Below are positions 1 to 8,457 of a DNA stretch of 64,000 nt, piece after piece. How positions within the stretch are numbered: the first letter of the stretch is position 1; each line of letters opens with the position of its first letter. A program made the translations under genes and the position numbers. Under the pieces are notes generated by a model, which worked only from the letters and a program-made list of their open reading frames with translations, ran no database searches and was not told the DNA's origin. Origin of the DNA: JARRON01 sp037383845 (GTDB lineage Bacteria > Pseudomonadota > Gammaproteobacteria > Steroidobacterales > XN24); assembly GCA_037383845.1 (NCBI GenBank), contig JARRON010000006.1:1-64000 (forward strand), given 5' to 3'.

Positions 1-1
1 T

Positions 2-1636
2 CCCACCTGGGCCTCCAGCCTGGGCGATCCGCGCTACAACGATCGATGGCCGGACCTGTCCATGGAGGCCATCGAGGCCAGTCACGCCGCCGACCGGGAG
101 GCCATGGACCGGCTCGTGGCCATCGACCCGGCGTATCTGGCGACCCAGGGCCGCCTGTCTCGGGAAATGTACAGGAAGGAGCTGCAGTCCCGGCTGAACC
201 ATTACCGGTACCAGCGTTACCTGATTCCCCTGAACCAGCGCGGCGGCCCCCACACCGCCTACGAAACGGCGGAGCGGCTTCGCTTCAATACCGCCCGGGA
301 CTACGAAGACTGGATCGCCCGCATGGAGGCCTTCGGGCCATACGTAGACCAGACCATCGCCCTGCTGAAGAAGGGCCTGCGCTCCGACGTCATGCATCCC
401 CATGTGATTGCCGAGCGCATCGCGGACCAGATTTCCGCCCAGGCTGCCACGCCGGCCGCGGACAGCCCGTGGCTGTCGCCCTTCCGGGAAATGCCGGAGT
501 CCCTGCCCCCGGAAGTCGCGGATGACCTGCGCGCGAGGGGCCTGGCCGCCGTGGAGACGGTCATCCGGCCGGCCTACGCCCGTTTCGATCAGTTCTTCCG
601 CGGCACCTATCTCGCCCAGTCCCGGGACACGGTTGGCGTCTGGGACCAGCCCGAGGGCCTGGCGTACTACGAGGCGCGGGCGCGTCATTTCACCACCACG
701 GACCTCACACCGGCCGAGATTCATGACATCGGGCTGTCCGAGGTGGCGCGGATCCGGGCCGAGATGGAAGCCATTCGCGAGCAGGTGGGTTTCGAGGGTG
801 ACCTGGAAGCGTTTTTCCAGCACCTGCGCACCGACCCGCAATTCTATTTCGACACGCCGGAGGCGCTGTTCGAGGCCTATCTGGCCACCAGCAAGCGGGT
901 GGACCCGGCCCTCGTGAAGCTGTTCGGCAAAATGCCGAGGATGCCCTACGGGGTCCGGCCCATTCCCGAAGCCATCGCCCCTGATACCACCACCGCCTAC
1001 TACTCCCGTCCGGCCGCGGACGGCAGCCGCGCGGGCTACTACTACGTGAATCTCTACCGGCCGGAGGTGCGGCCGAAATACGAGATTGAGGCCCTGACCA
1101 TCCACGAGGCGGTTCCCGGCCATCATTTCCAGATCGCGCTGGCCATGGAGATCGACGGGCTGCCGGCGTTCCGGCGCTACGGAGGCGTGACGGCCTTCGT
1201 GGAAGGCTGGGCGCTGTACGCCGAGAGCCTGGGACCGGAGCTGGGCATGTACACCGATCCCTATTCCAAGTTCGGCCAGCTGACCTACGAGATGTGGCGG
1301 GCAGTGCGCCTGGTGGTGGATACCGGCATCCACGCAATGAAGTGGGACCGCCAGCGGGCGATCGACTATTTCAGGGCGAACGCGGCCAAGACCGAGGCGG
1401 ACATCGTCAACGAGATCGACCGCTACATCGCCTGGCCGGGCCAGGCCCTGGCTTACAAGATCGGCGAGCTGAAGATCAAGGAGCTCCGGGCGCGGGCCAC
1501 CGCCGCGCTGGGCGAGAACTTCGACATCCGGGCCTTCCACGACCTGGTGCTCTCCAACGGGGCCATCCCCCTGGACAGCCTGGAGCAGCTGGTGGACGAG
1601 TGGATCGTGGCCAGGCAGACGGAGGCGGGGGCGTGA
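2..1636 (+). CDS. DUF885 family protein, putative zinc peptidase (5' end outside window)
   Basis: The reading frame is open from base 2, and residues before the first Met (a LGDPRYNDR-type segment at 23-49) already resemble the family, so the gene starts upstream of the window and is partial. The 3' half carries an HEAVPGHH motif (about 1100-1125) and a later EGWALYAE segment, both typical of DUF885 proteins, which are predicted metal-dependent peptidases, often secreted. The signal peptide cannot be seen. The stop overlaps the GTG start of ispG by GTGA, suggesting translational coupling. The family call is secure; the substrate is unknown. Confidence 0.85.
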   Translation, partial: PTWASSLGDPRYNDRWPDLSMEAIEASHAADREAMDRLVAIDPAYLATQGRLSREMYRKELQSRLNHYRYQRYLIPLNQRGGPHTAYETAERLRFNTARDYEDWIARMEAFGPYVDQTIALLKKGLRSDVMHPHVIAERIADQISAQAATPAADSPWLSPFREMPESLPPEVADDLRARGLAAVETVIRPAYARFDQFFRGTYLAQSRDTVGVWDQPEGLAYYEARARHFTTTDLTPAEIHDIGLSEVARIRAEMEAIREQVGFEGDLEAFFQHLRTDPQFYFDTPEALFEAYLATSKRVDPALVKLFGKMPRMPYGVRPIPEAIAPDTTTAYYSRPAADGSRAGYYYVNLYRPEVRPKYEIEALTIHEAVPGHHFQIALAMEIDGLPAFRRYGGVTAFVEGWALYAESLGPELGMYTDPYSKFGQLTYEMWRAVRLVVDTGIHAMKWDRQRAIDYFRANAAKTEADIVNEIDRYIAWPGQALAYKIGELKIKELRARATAALGENFDIRAFHDLVLSNGAIPLDSLEQLVDEWIVARQTEAGA

Positions 1637-2859
1637 CCCACCCGGTGAAGCGTCACCGGACAGTACCCGTCAGCGTGGACCACGTCCGCGTGGGCGGCGA
1701 TGCACCCGTCGTGGTGCAGTCCATGACCAACACCGATACCGCGGACGTGCCGTCCACGGTGCGCCAGGTGGCGGATCTCGCCCGCGCCGGCTCCGAGATT
1801 GTGCGCATCACGGTGAACAATGTAGAGGCTGCCAGGGCCGTGCCGGACATCCGCGAGCGGCTCTACGCCGACGGCGTGAACGTACCCCTGGTGGGGGATT
1901 TCCACTTCAACGGCCACAAGCTGCTGGCGGACGTTCCGGCCTGCGCCGAGGCCCTGTCCAAGTACCGCATCAACCCCGGCAACGTGGGCCGGGGCCGCAA
2001 GCGGGATCCCCAGTTCGCCGCAATGATCGAGACGGCCTGCCGCTACGACCGTCCGGTTCGCATCGGGGTCAACTGGGGCAGTCTGGACGCCGACCTGCTC
2101 ACGCGCCTCATGGACGAGAACTCGAAACGCCCCGAGCCGCTGGACGCCAGGGCCGTCACACACGAGGCCATGGTGCGCTCGGCCGTCGATTCCGCGGAGC
2201 GCGCCGTGGAGCTGGGCCTGCCGAAAAACCGGATCATCCTGTCCTGCAAGATGAGCGGCGTGCAGGATCTTATCGCCGTCTACCGGGAGCTGGCCTCCCG
2301 CTGCGACTACGCCCTGCACCTGGGCCTGACCGAGGCCGGCATGGGCTCCAAGGGCATCGTCGCCTCTACCGCGGGCATGGCCGTGCTGCTGCAGGAAGGC
2401 ATCGGCGACACCATCCGGGTGTCCCTGACGCCAGAGCCCGGCGGCGACAGGACCCTGGAGGTCGTCGTGGCCCAGGAGATCCTCCAGAGTATGGGACTGC
2501 GGTCCTTCACGCCCATGGTGGTGGCCTGCCCCGGCTGCGGCCGGACCACCAGCACCTTCTTCCAGGAACTGGCCCAGGAAATCCAGTCCCACATCCGCCA
2601 CCGGATGCCGGAATGGCGCAGGCGCTACGAGGGCGTGGCAGACATGACGGTGGCGGTCATGGGCTGCGTGGTGAACGGACCGGGGGAGAGCAAGCACGCC
2701 AATATCGGCATCAGCCTCCCGGGCACCGGGGAACGCCCGGTGGCGCCGGTCTACGTGGACGGTGAAAAGACCGTGACCCTGAAGGGCGAAACCATCGCCG
2801 CCGACTTCCAGGCCCTGGTGGACGAGTACGTGGAGACCCGCTACCGGCCCAGGAGCTGA
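1633..2859 (+). CDS. ispG: 4-hydroxy-3-methylbut-2-en-1-yl diphosphate synthase (IspG/GcpE)
   Basis: This is the penultimate enzyme of the MEP isoprenoid pathway; it reduces methylerythritol cyclodiphosphate to HMBPP with a 4Fe-4S cluster. The 408-residue product has the normal bacterial two-domain length. It starts with the family-typical N-terminal segment ending VQSMTNTDT. The cluster cysteines are visible as CPGC (C299, C302) and GCVVNGPGE (C345). The start is GTG at 1633, overlapping the previous stop; a longer frame opening at 1294 is a shadow of the upstream gene. It is cytosolic and probably cotranscribed with the upstream gene. Confidence 0.97.
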   Translation: MTHPVKRHRTVPVSVDHVRVGGDAPVVVQSMTNTDTADVPSTVRQVADLARAGSEIVRITVNNVEAARAVPDIRERLYADGVNVPLVGDFHFNGHKLLADVPACAEALSKYRINPGNVGRGRKRDPQFAAMIETACRYDRPVRIGVNWGSLDADLLTRLMDENSKRPEPLDARAVTHEAMVRSAVDSAERAVELGLPKNRIILSCKMSGVQDLIAVYRELASRCDYALHLGLTEAGMGSKGIVASTAGMAVLLQEGIGDTIRVSLTPEPGGDRTLEVVVAQEILQSMGLRSFTPMVVACPGCGRTTSTFFQELAQEIQSHIRHRMPEWRRRYEGVADMTVAVMGCVVNGPGESKHANIGISLPGTGERPVAPVYVDGEKTVTLKGETIAADFQALVDEYVETRYRPRS

Positions 2860-2953
2860 CCGCCGCCGGCGGCGAGGCATGGCGCAGTGCGTCATGCGAG
2901 TTCCCACAGCGGGCCGGTAAACTCGGGGCCCTATCCGATCAACAGAGGACAAC

Positions 2954-3760
2954 ATGGGCAAAGGCACCAAGTACGTTGCCAAGGTCCCGGACGAGAACGG
3001 CTACATCCACTACACCGACGAAGAGAACCGGATCTGGCACGAGCTCATCACGCGCCAGAAACCGTCGCTTCCCGGTCGGGCCTGCCAGGCCTATATCAAC
3101 GCCCTGGAAAGGCTCGACCTTCCGGAGGACCGCGTTCCCCAGGCCGAGGACGTCAGCCGGGTTCTCCGCGATTACACGGGCTGGGAAGTCGCTCCCGTGC
3201 CGGCGCTCATCAATTTCACGGACTTCTTCAACCTTCTGGCCAACAAGAAATTCCCGGCGGCGTCTTTTATCCGCTCCCGGGACGAGATGGAGTACCTGCA
3301 GGAGCCGGATATCTTCCACGAAATCTTCGGCCACACGCCGCACCTGACGGATCCCCGCTTCGCCGCATTCACCCACGCCTACGGCAAGGCGGGCGCCGCC
3401 GCACGCAAGGAAGACCGGCCGTGGCTGGCGCGGCTTTACTGGTTCACCGTGGAGTTCGGACTGGTGGATCTGCCGGACGAGGGCCTGCGGACCTATGGCG
3501 CGGGCGTCGTCTCCTCTATCGCCGAGACCCGATACGCCCTGGACAGCGACGAGCCTCTGCGCAAGCCCTTCGACGTGCTGGATGTGCTGCGCACGCCCTA
3601 CCGGATCGACATCATGCAGCCGGTGTACTTTGTGCTGAAGTCCTTCGACACGCTCTTCGAGGTCGCCCAGATGGACCTGCTGAAGCTGATCAAGGAAGCC
3701 CAGGCCATGGGCATGCACGAGCCCCTCTTCCCGCCCAAGGAGCAGGCCGCCACCGCCTAG
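2954..3760 (+). CDS. phhA: Phenylalanine 4-monooxygenase
   Basis: This non-heme iron enzyme hydroxylates phenylalanine to tyrosine using tetrahydrobiopterin or a related pterin. The 268-residue protein has the compact bacterial form without a regulatory ACT domain. The iron ligands are visible: H122 and H127 in FHEIFGHTPH and E167 in WFTVEFGL. An AGAGGA ribosome site sits 5-10 bases before the ATG. The next gene is phhB, the pterin-recycling partner, in the order known from Pseudomonas. A TAAACT -10-like box lies near 2920; no sigma54 site was seen, unlike the Pseudomonas phh operon. Confidence 0.96.
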   Translation: MGKGTKYVAKVPDENGYIHYTDEENRIWHELITRQKPSLPGRACQAYINALERLDLPEDRVPQAEDVSRVLRDYTGWEVAPVPALINFTDFFNLLANKKFPAASFIRSRDEMEYLQEPDIFHEIFGHTPHLTDPRFAAFTHAYGKAGAAARKEDRPWLARLYWFTVEFGLVDLPDEGLRTYGAGVVSSIAETRYALDSDEPLRKPFDVLDVLRTPYRIDIMQPVYFVLKSFDTLFEVAQMDLLKLIKEAQAMGMHEPLFPPKEQAATA

Positions 3761-3800
3761 GCGGCCGGTCCCTCACCCCCGAATCCAGGAGACCAAGCCA

Positions 3801-4142
3801 GTGACCGATCTTGCCGAGAAGCGTTGCCTGCCCTGCGAGGCGGGCGTGAAGCCTCTGTCCCGCCCGGAAGCCGAGAAGCTACTCGCCAACCTGAACGACG
3901 ACTGGAGCCTCAACGACGAGGCCACGGAAATCCGCAGGGAATTCAGGTTCAAGGGCTTCAACAAGACCATGGGCTTCGTCAACGCCGTGGCCTGGATCGC
4001 CAACGCCGAGAACCATCACCCGGACATGGAGGTCGGCTGGGGCCGGTGCCTGGTGCGCTACTCCACCCACGCCATCGAGGGGCTGTCCGAGAACGATTTC
4101 ATCTGCGCCGCGAAGATCGACGCCCTGCTTCCGGACGCCTGA
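3801..4142 (+). CDS. phhB: 4a-hydroxytetrahydrobiopterin dehydratase (pterin carbinolamine dehydratase)
   Basis: It dehydrates the 4a-hydroxypterin released by PhhA so that the cofactor can be re-reduced. At 113 residues it is full length. The active-site motif NHHPDM (H72, H73) and a later conserved His (H90, in YSTHAIEGL) are present. It starts with GTG at 3801, 40 bases after phhA, with an AGGAG site 7-11 bases upstream. The two genes form a functional operon. Confidence 0.95.
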   Translation: MTDLAEKRCLPCEAGVKPLSRPEAEKLLANLNDDWSLNDEATEIRREFRFKGFNKTMGFVNAVAWIANAENHHPDMEVGWGRCLVRYSTHAIEGLSENDFICAAKIDALLPDA

Positions 4143-4148
4143 GACGCC

Positions 4149-4685
4149 TTACCAGCGCAGACTCACCTTGAGGCCGAGCCCGTCGCCACCCACGGCGGCG
4201 GGCTCTATCTTCACGCCTTGCGCCGGCTCCACGAAGAGCCAGGCCGCAGCGATCCCCACCGCAGCGCCGCCGGCCACGTCCCCCCAGTCGTGCTCGTCGG
4301 ATTCGACCCGCGTATATCCCGTCCAGGTCGCCAGCAGCCAGGCCGGCCAGGCCGTGGCCCAGCCATAGCGCCGCTGCAGCACCGCCGCCCCCGCGAAGGC
4401 AGTCGCGGCGTGGCCGGAGGGAAACGCGTCGTCCCCGCCGCCGTCCGGACGTTCCTCGTCCACCGCCGCCTTCAGCACCAGGGTGGTGCCGGCGGCAGCC
4501 GCGTAGGCCCAGGCGAACTGGCCGAGACCCGCCCGGTCTTCCCGCTGCCAGGCCAGTCCCAGCGCGGCGGCCGGGATGGCCCAACGCAATATTTCGCCGC
4601 TGGTCTCCGTCGCGCCGGCGGCCGCCGGCTGTGGCGACAGTGCTGCCGCGGCGACCACCAGGGCCGCCGCCACGCGGGCTTTCAA
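4149..4685 (-). CDS. PAP2-family phosphatase, small secreted or membrane form
   Basis: The protein carries the later PAP2 (type 2 phosphatidic acid phosphatase) motifs: PSGHAATAF (motif 2) and a third motif ending ESDEHDWGDVAGG, where family members have SRxxxxxHxxxD; here E-S-D-E-H...D is a looser form. The first motif corresponds to EERPDGGGDD. The proposed start is TTG at 4685, overlapping the upstream acyl-CoA dehydrogenase stop (TTGA), which gives 178 residues with a signal-like hydrophobic N-terminus ending near AAAG. Longer frames to 4859 have no hydrophobic or family-like content. The substrate is unknown. Confidence 0.75.
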   Translation of the reverse strand: MKARVAAALVVAAAALSPQPAAAGATETSGEILRWAIPAAALGLAWQREDRAGLGQFAWAYAAAAGTTLVLKAAVDEERPDGGGDDAFPSGHAATAFAGAAVLQRRYGWATAWPAWLLATWTGYTRVESDEHDWGDVAGGAAVGIAAAWLFVEPAQGVKIEPAAVGGDGLGLKVSLRW

Positions 4686-6397
4686 CCCGTGCCCCGGATC
4701 GCGCCGCTCTCGGGCATTTCGTCCAGGGCCAGGGCGGCCGCAATGTCCCGTCCGAAGCCTCCCATCAGGTCCACGGGCTGCTGCCGTGCGAAGGCCAGGG
4801 CCGCGGCGCGGCTTCGTGCGTCCCGCTCCTGGTCCAGGGACCACTGGGCGTGCTCGCACATCAGCGCCAGGGCAGTGGCCCTACCCAGGGTAAGGGCGAA
4901 CCGGCGCGCGTGCTCCTGTACGGCCTCCGGTCCCCGCCCGGACGCCTCGCGGTACCAGGCCGTGGCCCGGTCCGCAGCGGCCAGGGCCACCGCGGCGGCG
5001 GTCGCAAGGTCGCCGTCCCGGCAGGCGCCGGCGCAGCGTCCCAGCAGTCCGCGCAGCGCCATCAGGCTCTCCGCGTCCGCAGCCCGCAGCACCTCGAGGG
5101 AGAGGACGTTGGTGGTGCCTTCCCAGATGGGCAGTACCTGGGCGTCCCGGAGCACCACCGGCAGGCCCGTGTCCTCCACGTAGCCGGCGCCGCCGAAGGC
5201 TTCCACGGCCTCGCTGGTCACCGCCACTGCCTGCTTGCCGGTGGTGAGCTTTGTCAGGCCGGTCATCAGCCGAAGCAGCCGGCGCCGGTCTTCGCCCGCC
5301 TCCCCGTGCTCCACCTGTCCCAGCAGCTCCACCAGCTTGAAGCACAGGTGGAAGGCCGCCTCGTACTCGGCCTGCATGGTCGCCAGAGTCTGCAGGTGCA
5401 GGGGCTGCCGGGAAAGGGGCCGGCCGAAAACTTCGCGACGGGCGGCGAAATCCCTCGCCAGGGCGATGCCCCGGCGCATGAACGACGCCGCACATACGCT
5501 GTTCCAGGTGCGCGTCAGGGTCAGCATGGGCACGATGCGCCGCACGCCGTCTTCCAGGCCCGCCACCGGAACCGCCGGCGTGCCCTCCAGCATCAGCTCG
5601 GCCGTGGGCACCTTGCGCGTGCCGAGCTTGTCCTTAAGCCGCATGACGCGGATGCGATCCAGCCGGCCATCAGCGTCCCGGGTTTCCAGGTAGAAAAGGG
5701 CCAGTCCCTTGCCGCCGACAGGGTTGCCCTCGGGCCGCGCAAGGGTCAGCGCCATCTGGGACGTGGCTGCGGAGGTAAACCACTTGCGGCCGAAGAGCCG
5801 CCACCGGTCCCCGTCCGGCCGGGCCACGGTCTGGGAGCGGCCCACATCGGAGCCGCCCGTAGACTCGGTCATCCACTGGCCGCTGGTCCAGAAGCGGGCG
5901 GGATCCCGGCTGGTGAGGTGAGGCACGGCCCGGTCGGCCAGGGCCTTGTTGCCCGAATCCAGCAGCGTCCGGGCAGCGCCGTCGGTCATGGCCAGCGGGC
6001 AGCTGTAGACGTCGGTGGACGGGTGGAACAGGTGCACCAGGGCGAACTGCAGGGTGCGGGCCAGCGGGCCGTGACCGGGCTCGTAGCCGGTCGCCACGAG
6101 ACCGAACTCCGCCGCCAGTGTCTCGGCCCTGCGCCACAGGGGCGACACCTCGATTTTGTCGACCCGGTTGCCCCAGGCGTCGTAGCGGGTCAGGCGGGGC
6201 TCGTTCAGCCGGTCCTCGAGCTGCATGCGGTACAGCTCCCCGCCGGCCAGTTCACCCATCTCCCGCAGTGCGCCCTGGACCTCCGCCGGGACTGCGCCTC
6301 CGAACTGCCGGGCCAGCAGGGAGCGCAACACCCGGTCGTCGTCGTACTGGTTGCCCAGTCGGGGCGCAGGCTGGTTAAAAAGCTCGGGTAGTGACAT
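4682..6397 (-). CDS. AidB-like acyl-CoA dehydrogenase
   Basis: This is an FAD enzyme of the acyl-CoA dehydrogenase superfamily, long subclass (571 residues), with an extra N-terminal region as in E. coli AidB. The central MTESTGGSDVG segment is the flavin-contact motif of the AidB/ACAD11-like group, and EAFGGAGYVEDTGLP marks the C-terminal helical domain. AidB has isovaleryl-CoA dehydrogenase activity and DNA binding; whether this protein does either cannot be read from sequence. It is followed by the PAP2 gene with a 4-base overlap and preceded by DUF4404 9 bases away. Confidence 0.85.
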   Translation of the reverse strand: MSLPELFNQPAPRLGNQYDDDRVLRSLLARQFGGAVPAEVQGALREMGELAGGELYRMQLEDRLNEPRLTRYDAWGNRVDKIEVSPLWRRAETLAAEFGLVATGYEPGHGPLARTLQFALVHLFHPSTDVYSCPLAMTDGAARTLLDSGNKALADRAVPHLTSRDPARFWTSGQWMTESTGGSDVGRSQTVARPDGDRWRLFGRKWFTSAATSQMALTLARPEGNPVGGKGLALFYLETRDADGRLDRIRVMRLKDKLGTRKVPTAELMLEGTPAVPVAGLEDGVRRIVPMLTLTRTWNSVCAASFMRRGIALARDFAARREVFGRPLSRQPLHLQTLATMQAEYEAAFHLCFKLVELLGQVEHGEAGEDRRRLLRLMTGLTKLTTGKQAVAVTSEAVEAFGGAGYVEDTGLPVVLRDAQVLPIWEGTTNVLSLEVLRAADAESLMALRGLLGRCAGACRDGDLATAAAVALAAADRATAWYREASGRGPEAVQEHARRFALTLGRATALALMCEHAQWSLDQERDARSRAAALAFARQQPVDLMGGFGRDIAAALALDEMPESGAIRGTG

Positions 6398-6406
6398 GGC
6401 GCCGAT

Positions 6407-6670
6407 TCAGATGCCGATCTTGTTGAGTGCATCCAGCACCCGGCCCAGGGTCAGGGTCAGGGTGGGATGGGAACGCTGGAACTGGTCGATGTACTGGCGG
6501 ACCGCTTCCACCGGATCCTCCTCGGGCTCCGGCTGGGTCTCGTCCAGCCGCATCCTGATCTGCTGGTCGAGGCTCCTGAGCCGGCGGCGCTGGTCATCGG
6601 TCAGCTCCTCGCTCTGGGCCACGGCCCTGCGGAGATCTTCCAGCAGGGCGTTGAGTTCTCTATCGGGCAT
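6407..6670 (-). CDS. DUF4404 family small protein
   Basis: An 87-residue acidic, mostly helical protein with the DUF4404 pattern: an N-terminal heptad-like helix (LNALLEDLRRAV), a charged middle, then FQRSHPTLT and a C-terminal LDALNKIGI. The function of the family is unknown. It sits 9 bases upstream of the AidB-like gene on the same strand and is probably cotranscribed with it. A promoter may lie in the 66-base gap to the GNAT gene, but none is clear. Confidence 0.8.
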   Translation of the reverse strand: MPDRELNALLEDLRRAVAQSEELTDDQRRRLRSLDQQIRMRLDETQPEPEEDPVEAVRQYIDQFQRSHPTLTLTLGRVLDALNKIGI

Positions 6671-6736
6671 GCTCGCCGACCTCCGTAAAGCCCGTGATGT
6701 GGTGCCCCTATCCTAGCCCGGCAGCGACGCTGACGC

Positions 6737-7228
6737 TCAGTCGTCGTCCGCCGCCAGGGCTTCGAGCGCATCGCCTTCCAGGCGCCAGCCCTGCCACGCC
6801 CGTGTGGGCTCACCCCCGATGGCGCGGTAGAAGGAGATGGCCGGGGCGTTCCAGTCCAGCACCGACCAGTCCATTCGGCGAGCGCCGAATCGCCTGGCTT
6901 CCGTCGCCAGTGCCTGCATCAGGCGACGGCCCACGCCCCGGCCGCGCCACTCGGGCAGGACGAACAGGTCCTCCAGGTACAGGCCCTGGCGACCCAGGAA
7001 GGTGGAAAAGTTCCGGAAGTACAGCGCGAATCCCACCGGCCGGCCATCCGCCTCGGCCACCAGCGCGGCTACGGGCGGTGGGGAGCCGGACAGGGCGGCG
7101 GCGATGCGGTCCTCGTCCGCTTCTACCTGGTCCAGGAGTTTCTCGTACTCGGCCAGTGCCCGGATGAGCCCCATGAGCGTGCCGGCGTCCGCCGCGGTGG
7201 CGGTCCGGATCGCAAGCGCCGGTTTCAC
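6737..7228 (-). CDS. GNAT family N-acetyltransferase
   Basis: A 163-residue GCN5-type acetyltransferase. The acetyl-CoA pyrophosphate-binding motif is RGRGVG (about residues 95-100), preceded by the YLEDLFV strand and followed by the DWNAPAISFYRAIGG segment, a pattern seen in diamine and small-amine acetyltransferases. The substrate cannot be assigned. It overlaps the end of ubiI by 4 bases (ATGA), so it is probably the last gene of the ygfB-pepP-ubiH-ubiI transcript. Confidence 0.87.
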   Translation of the reverse strand: MKPALAIRTATAADAGTLMGLIRALAEYEKLLDQVEADEDRIAAALSGSPPPVAALVAEADGRPVGFALYFRNFSTFLGRQGLYLEDLFVLPEWRGRGVGRRLMQALATEARRFGARRMDWSVLDWNAPAISFYRAIGGEPTRAWQGWRLEGDALEALAADDD

Positions 7229-8457
7229 GCTGCTGCCCTGGCGGCCGCCGGGAGATCTCCGTCCACGCCCATGGCCCGGCGGATGAACATGGACTTCAGG
7301 GGACCCAACCTGTCCACCACGGAGAAACCGGCGCGGCGCAGGCCGCCCAGCAGGACGCTGTCGTTGCTGAACAGCCGGTTCAGCCCGTCGAAGGCCGCCA
7401 TGGCCATCAGGTTCTCGCCTTTCCGCCAGCGCTCATAGCGACGCAGCAGGGCGTGGTCCCCCGGGTCACGGCCCTCGGCGACCCCGGCGGCCAGGACTTC
7501 CGCCAGGGCCGCAGCGTCCAGGAAGCCCAGGTTCACGCCCTGCCCTGCCAGGGGATGGACGGCGTGGGCCGCGTCGCCGGCGAGAGCGAAGCGGGGCCGG
7601 GTGTACACCGGGGCGTAGCGCATTCGCAGCGGGAAGGCCGCCCGCCGCGAGCACTCCAGCATGGCCCCCAGCGCCCCGCCGGCAGCTTCGGCAACCTCGT
7701 CAAGAAACGCCCGGTCTTCCATGGCCAGAAGTGCGTCGGCCTGTTCCGGCGAGGCGGACCAGACAATGGAAACCCGCCCGTCAGCGAGGGGCAGCAGCGC
7801 CAGCGGTCCCTCGGGAAGGAACCGCTGCCAGGCTGTCTCCCGGTGTGGATGCTCGGGACGCAGATGGGCCACCACGGCCTTCTGGGGATAGTCATGCCCC
7901 CGGACCTCCAGCCCCGCCATCTGCCGCGTGGGGGAACCCGCGCCGTCCGCGCCGACCACCAGCGCGCCACTGAAACGTCTTCCGTCCTCGAGCCTGACCT
8001 CCGCCCGCTCCTCGGCGAGGTCCAGCGCGGCCACCGGCGCCTCGTCGACCAGCTGCACGTTGGCGAGGCTCGCGAGGCAATCCCGCAGGCCCTGACGGAT
8101 CAGCTCGTTCTCCACGATATGACCCAGGCACCGGGCTGCCACGTCGGCGGCCCGGAAGCGCAGCGCGGCCATGCCGTCCGGGGCGCCCGCGGCGTCCCAT
8201 ACACGCATTTCCCGGTAGGGGCTCACCCGCCCCGACGCGATGTTCTCCCAGGCGCCGCAGGTCTCCAGTATGCGCTGGCTCGCCAGCGACAGAGCGGAAA
8301 CCCGCAAGCCGACCTCTGCGTCGGGATTCCAGCTCGGCGGGCCCTGGGCATCCAGCACCGTGACCGACACCGACGGCGCAGCTTTCGCCAGCAGGGCGGC
8401 CATGGCGTTGCCCACCATGCCGCCCCCGGCCACCATGATGTGCCGCTCACGGCTCAT
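7225..8457 (-). CDS. ubiI: UbiH/UbiI/VisC-family FAD monooxygenase, probable UbiI
   Basis: A flavin monooxygenase of ubiquinone ring hydroxylation. The 410-residue protein has the N-terminal Rossmann motif VAGGGMVG, the mid-protein GADGAGSPTR motif and the C-terminal FAD motif ALAGDAAHAVHPLAGQGVNLG followed by FLDAAAL, the wording typical of UbiI/VisC (C5 hydroxylase). It overlaps ubiH by 4 bases. Because Coq7 (35,130) is also present, UbiF activity is not needed here, and UbiI is the best guess from position after pepP-ubiH. Confidence 0.82.
   Translation of the reverse strand: MSRERHIMVAGGGMVGNAMAALLAKAAPSVSVTVLDAQGPPSWNPDAEVGLRVSALSLASQRILETCGAWENIASGRVSPYREMRVWDAAGAPDGMAALRFRAADVAARCLGHIVENELIRQGLRDCLASLANVQLVDEAPVAALDLAEERAEVRLEDGRRFSGALVVGADGAGSPTRQMAGLEVRGHDYPQKAVVAHLRPEHPHRETAWQRFLPEGPLALLPLADGRVSIVWSASPEQADALLAMEDRAFLDEVAEAAGGALGAMLECSRRAAFPLRMRYAPVYTRPRFALAGDAAHAVHPLAGQGVNLGFLDAAALAEVLAAGVAEGRDPGDHALLRRYERWRKGENLMAMAAFDGLNRLFSNDSVLLGGLRRAGFSVVDRLGPLKSMFIRRAMGVDGDLPAAARAAA

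Noticed and set aside
2860..2953. Sigma54 promoter before phhA, as in Pseudomonas
   Set aside because: TGGCGC-like bases are present but the GG-N10-GC spacing does not hold.
1453..2982. Long minus-strand frame opposite ispG (509 codons)
   Set aside because: It mirrors ispG codons in a GC-rich genome; the translation is His/Gly/Ala-rich without motifs, while ispG on the plus strand is unmistakable.
4631..6391. 586-codon plus-strand frame opposite the AidB-like gene
   Set aside because: Shadow frame; the minus-strand acyl-CoA dehydrogenase has clear flavin and family motifs.
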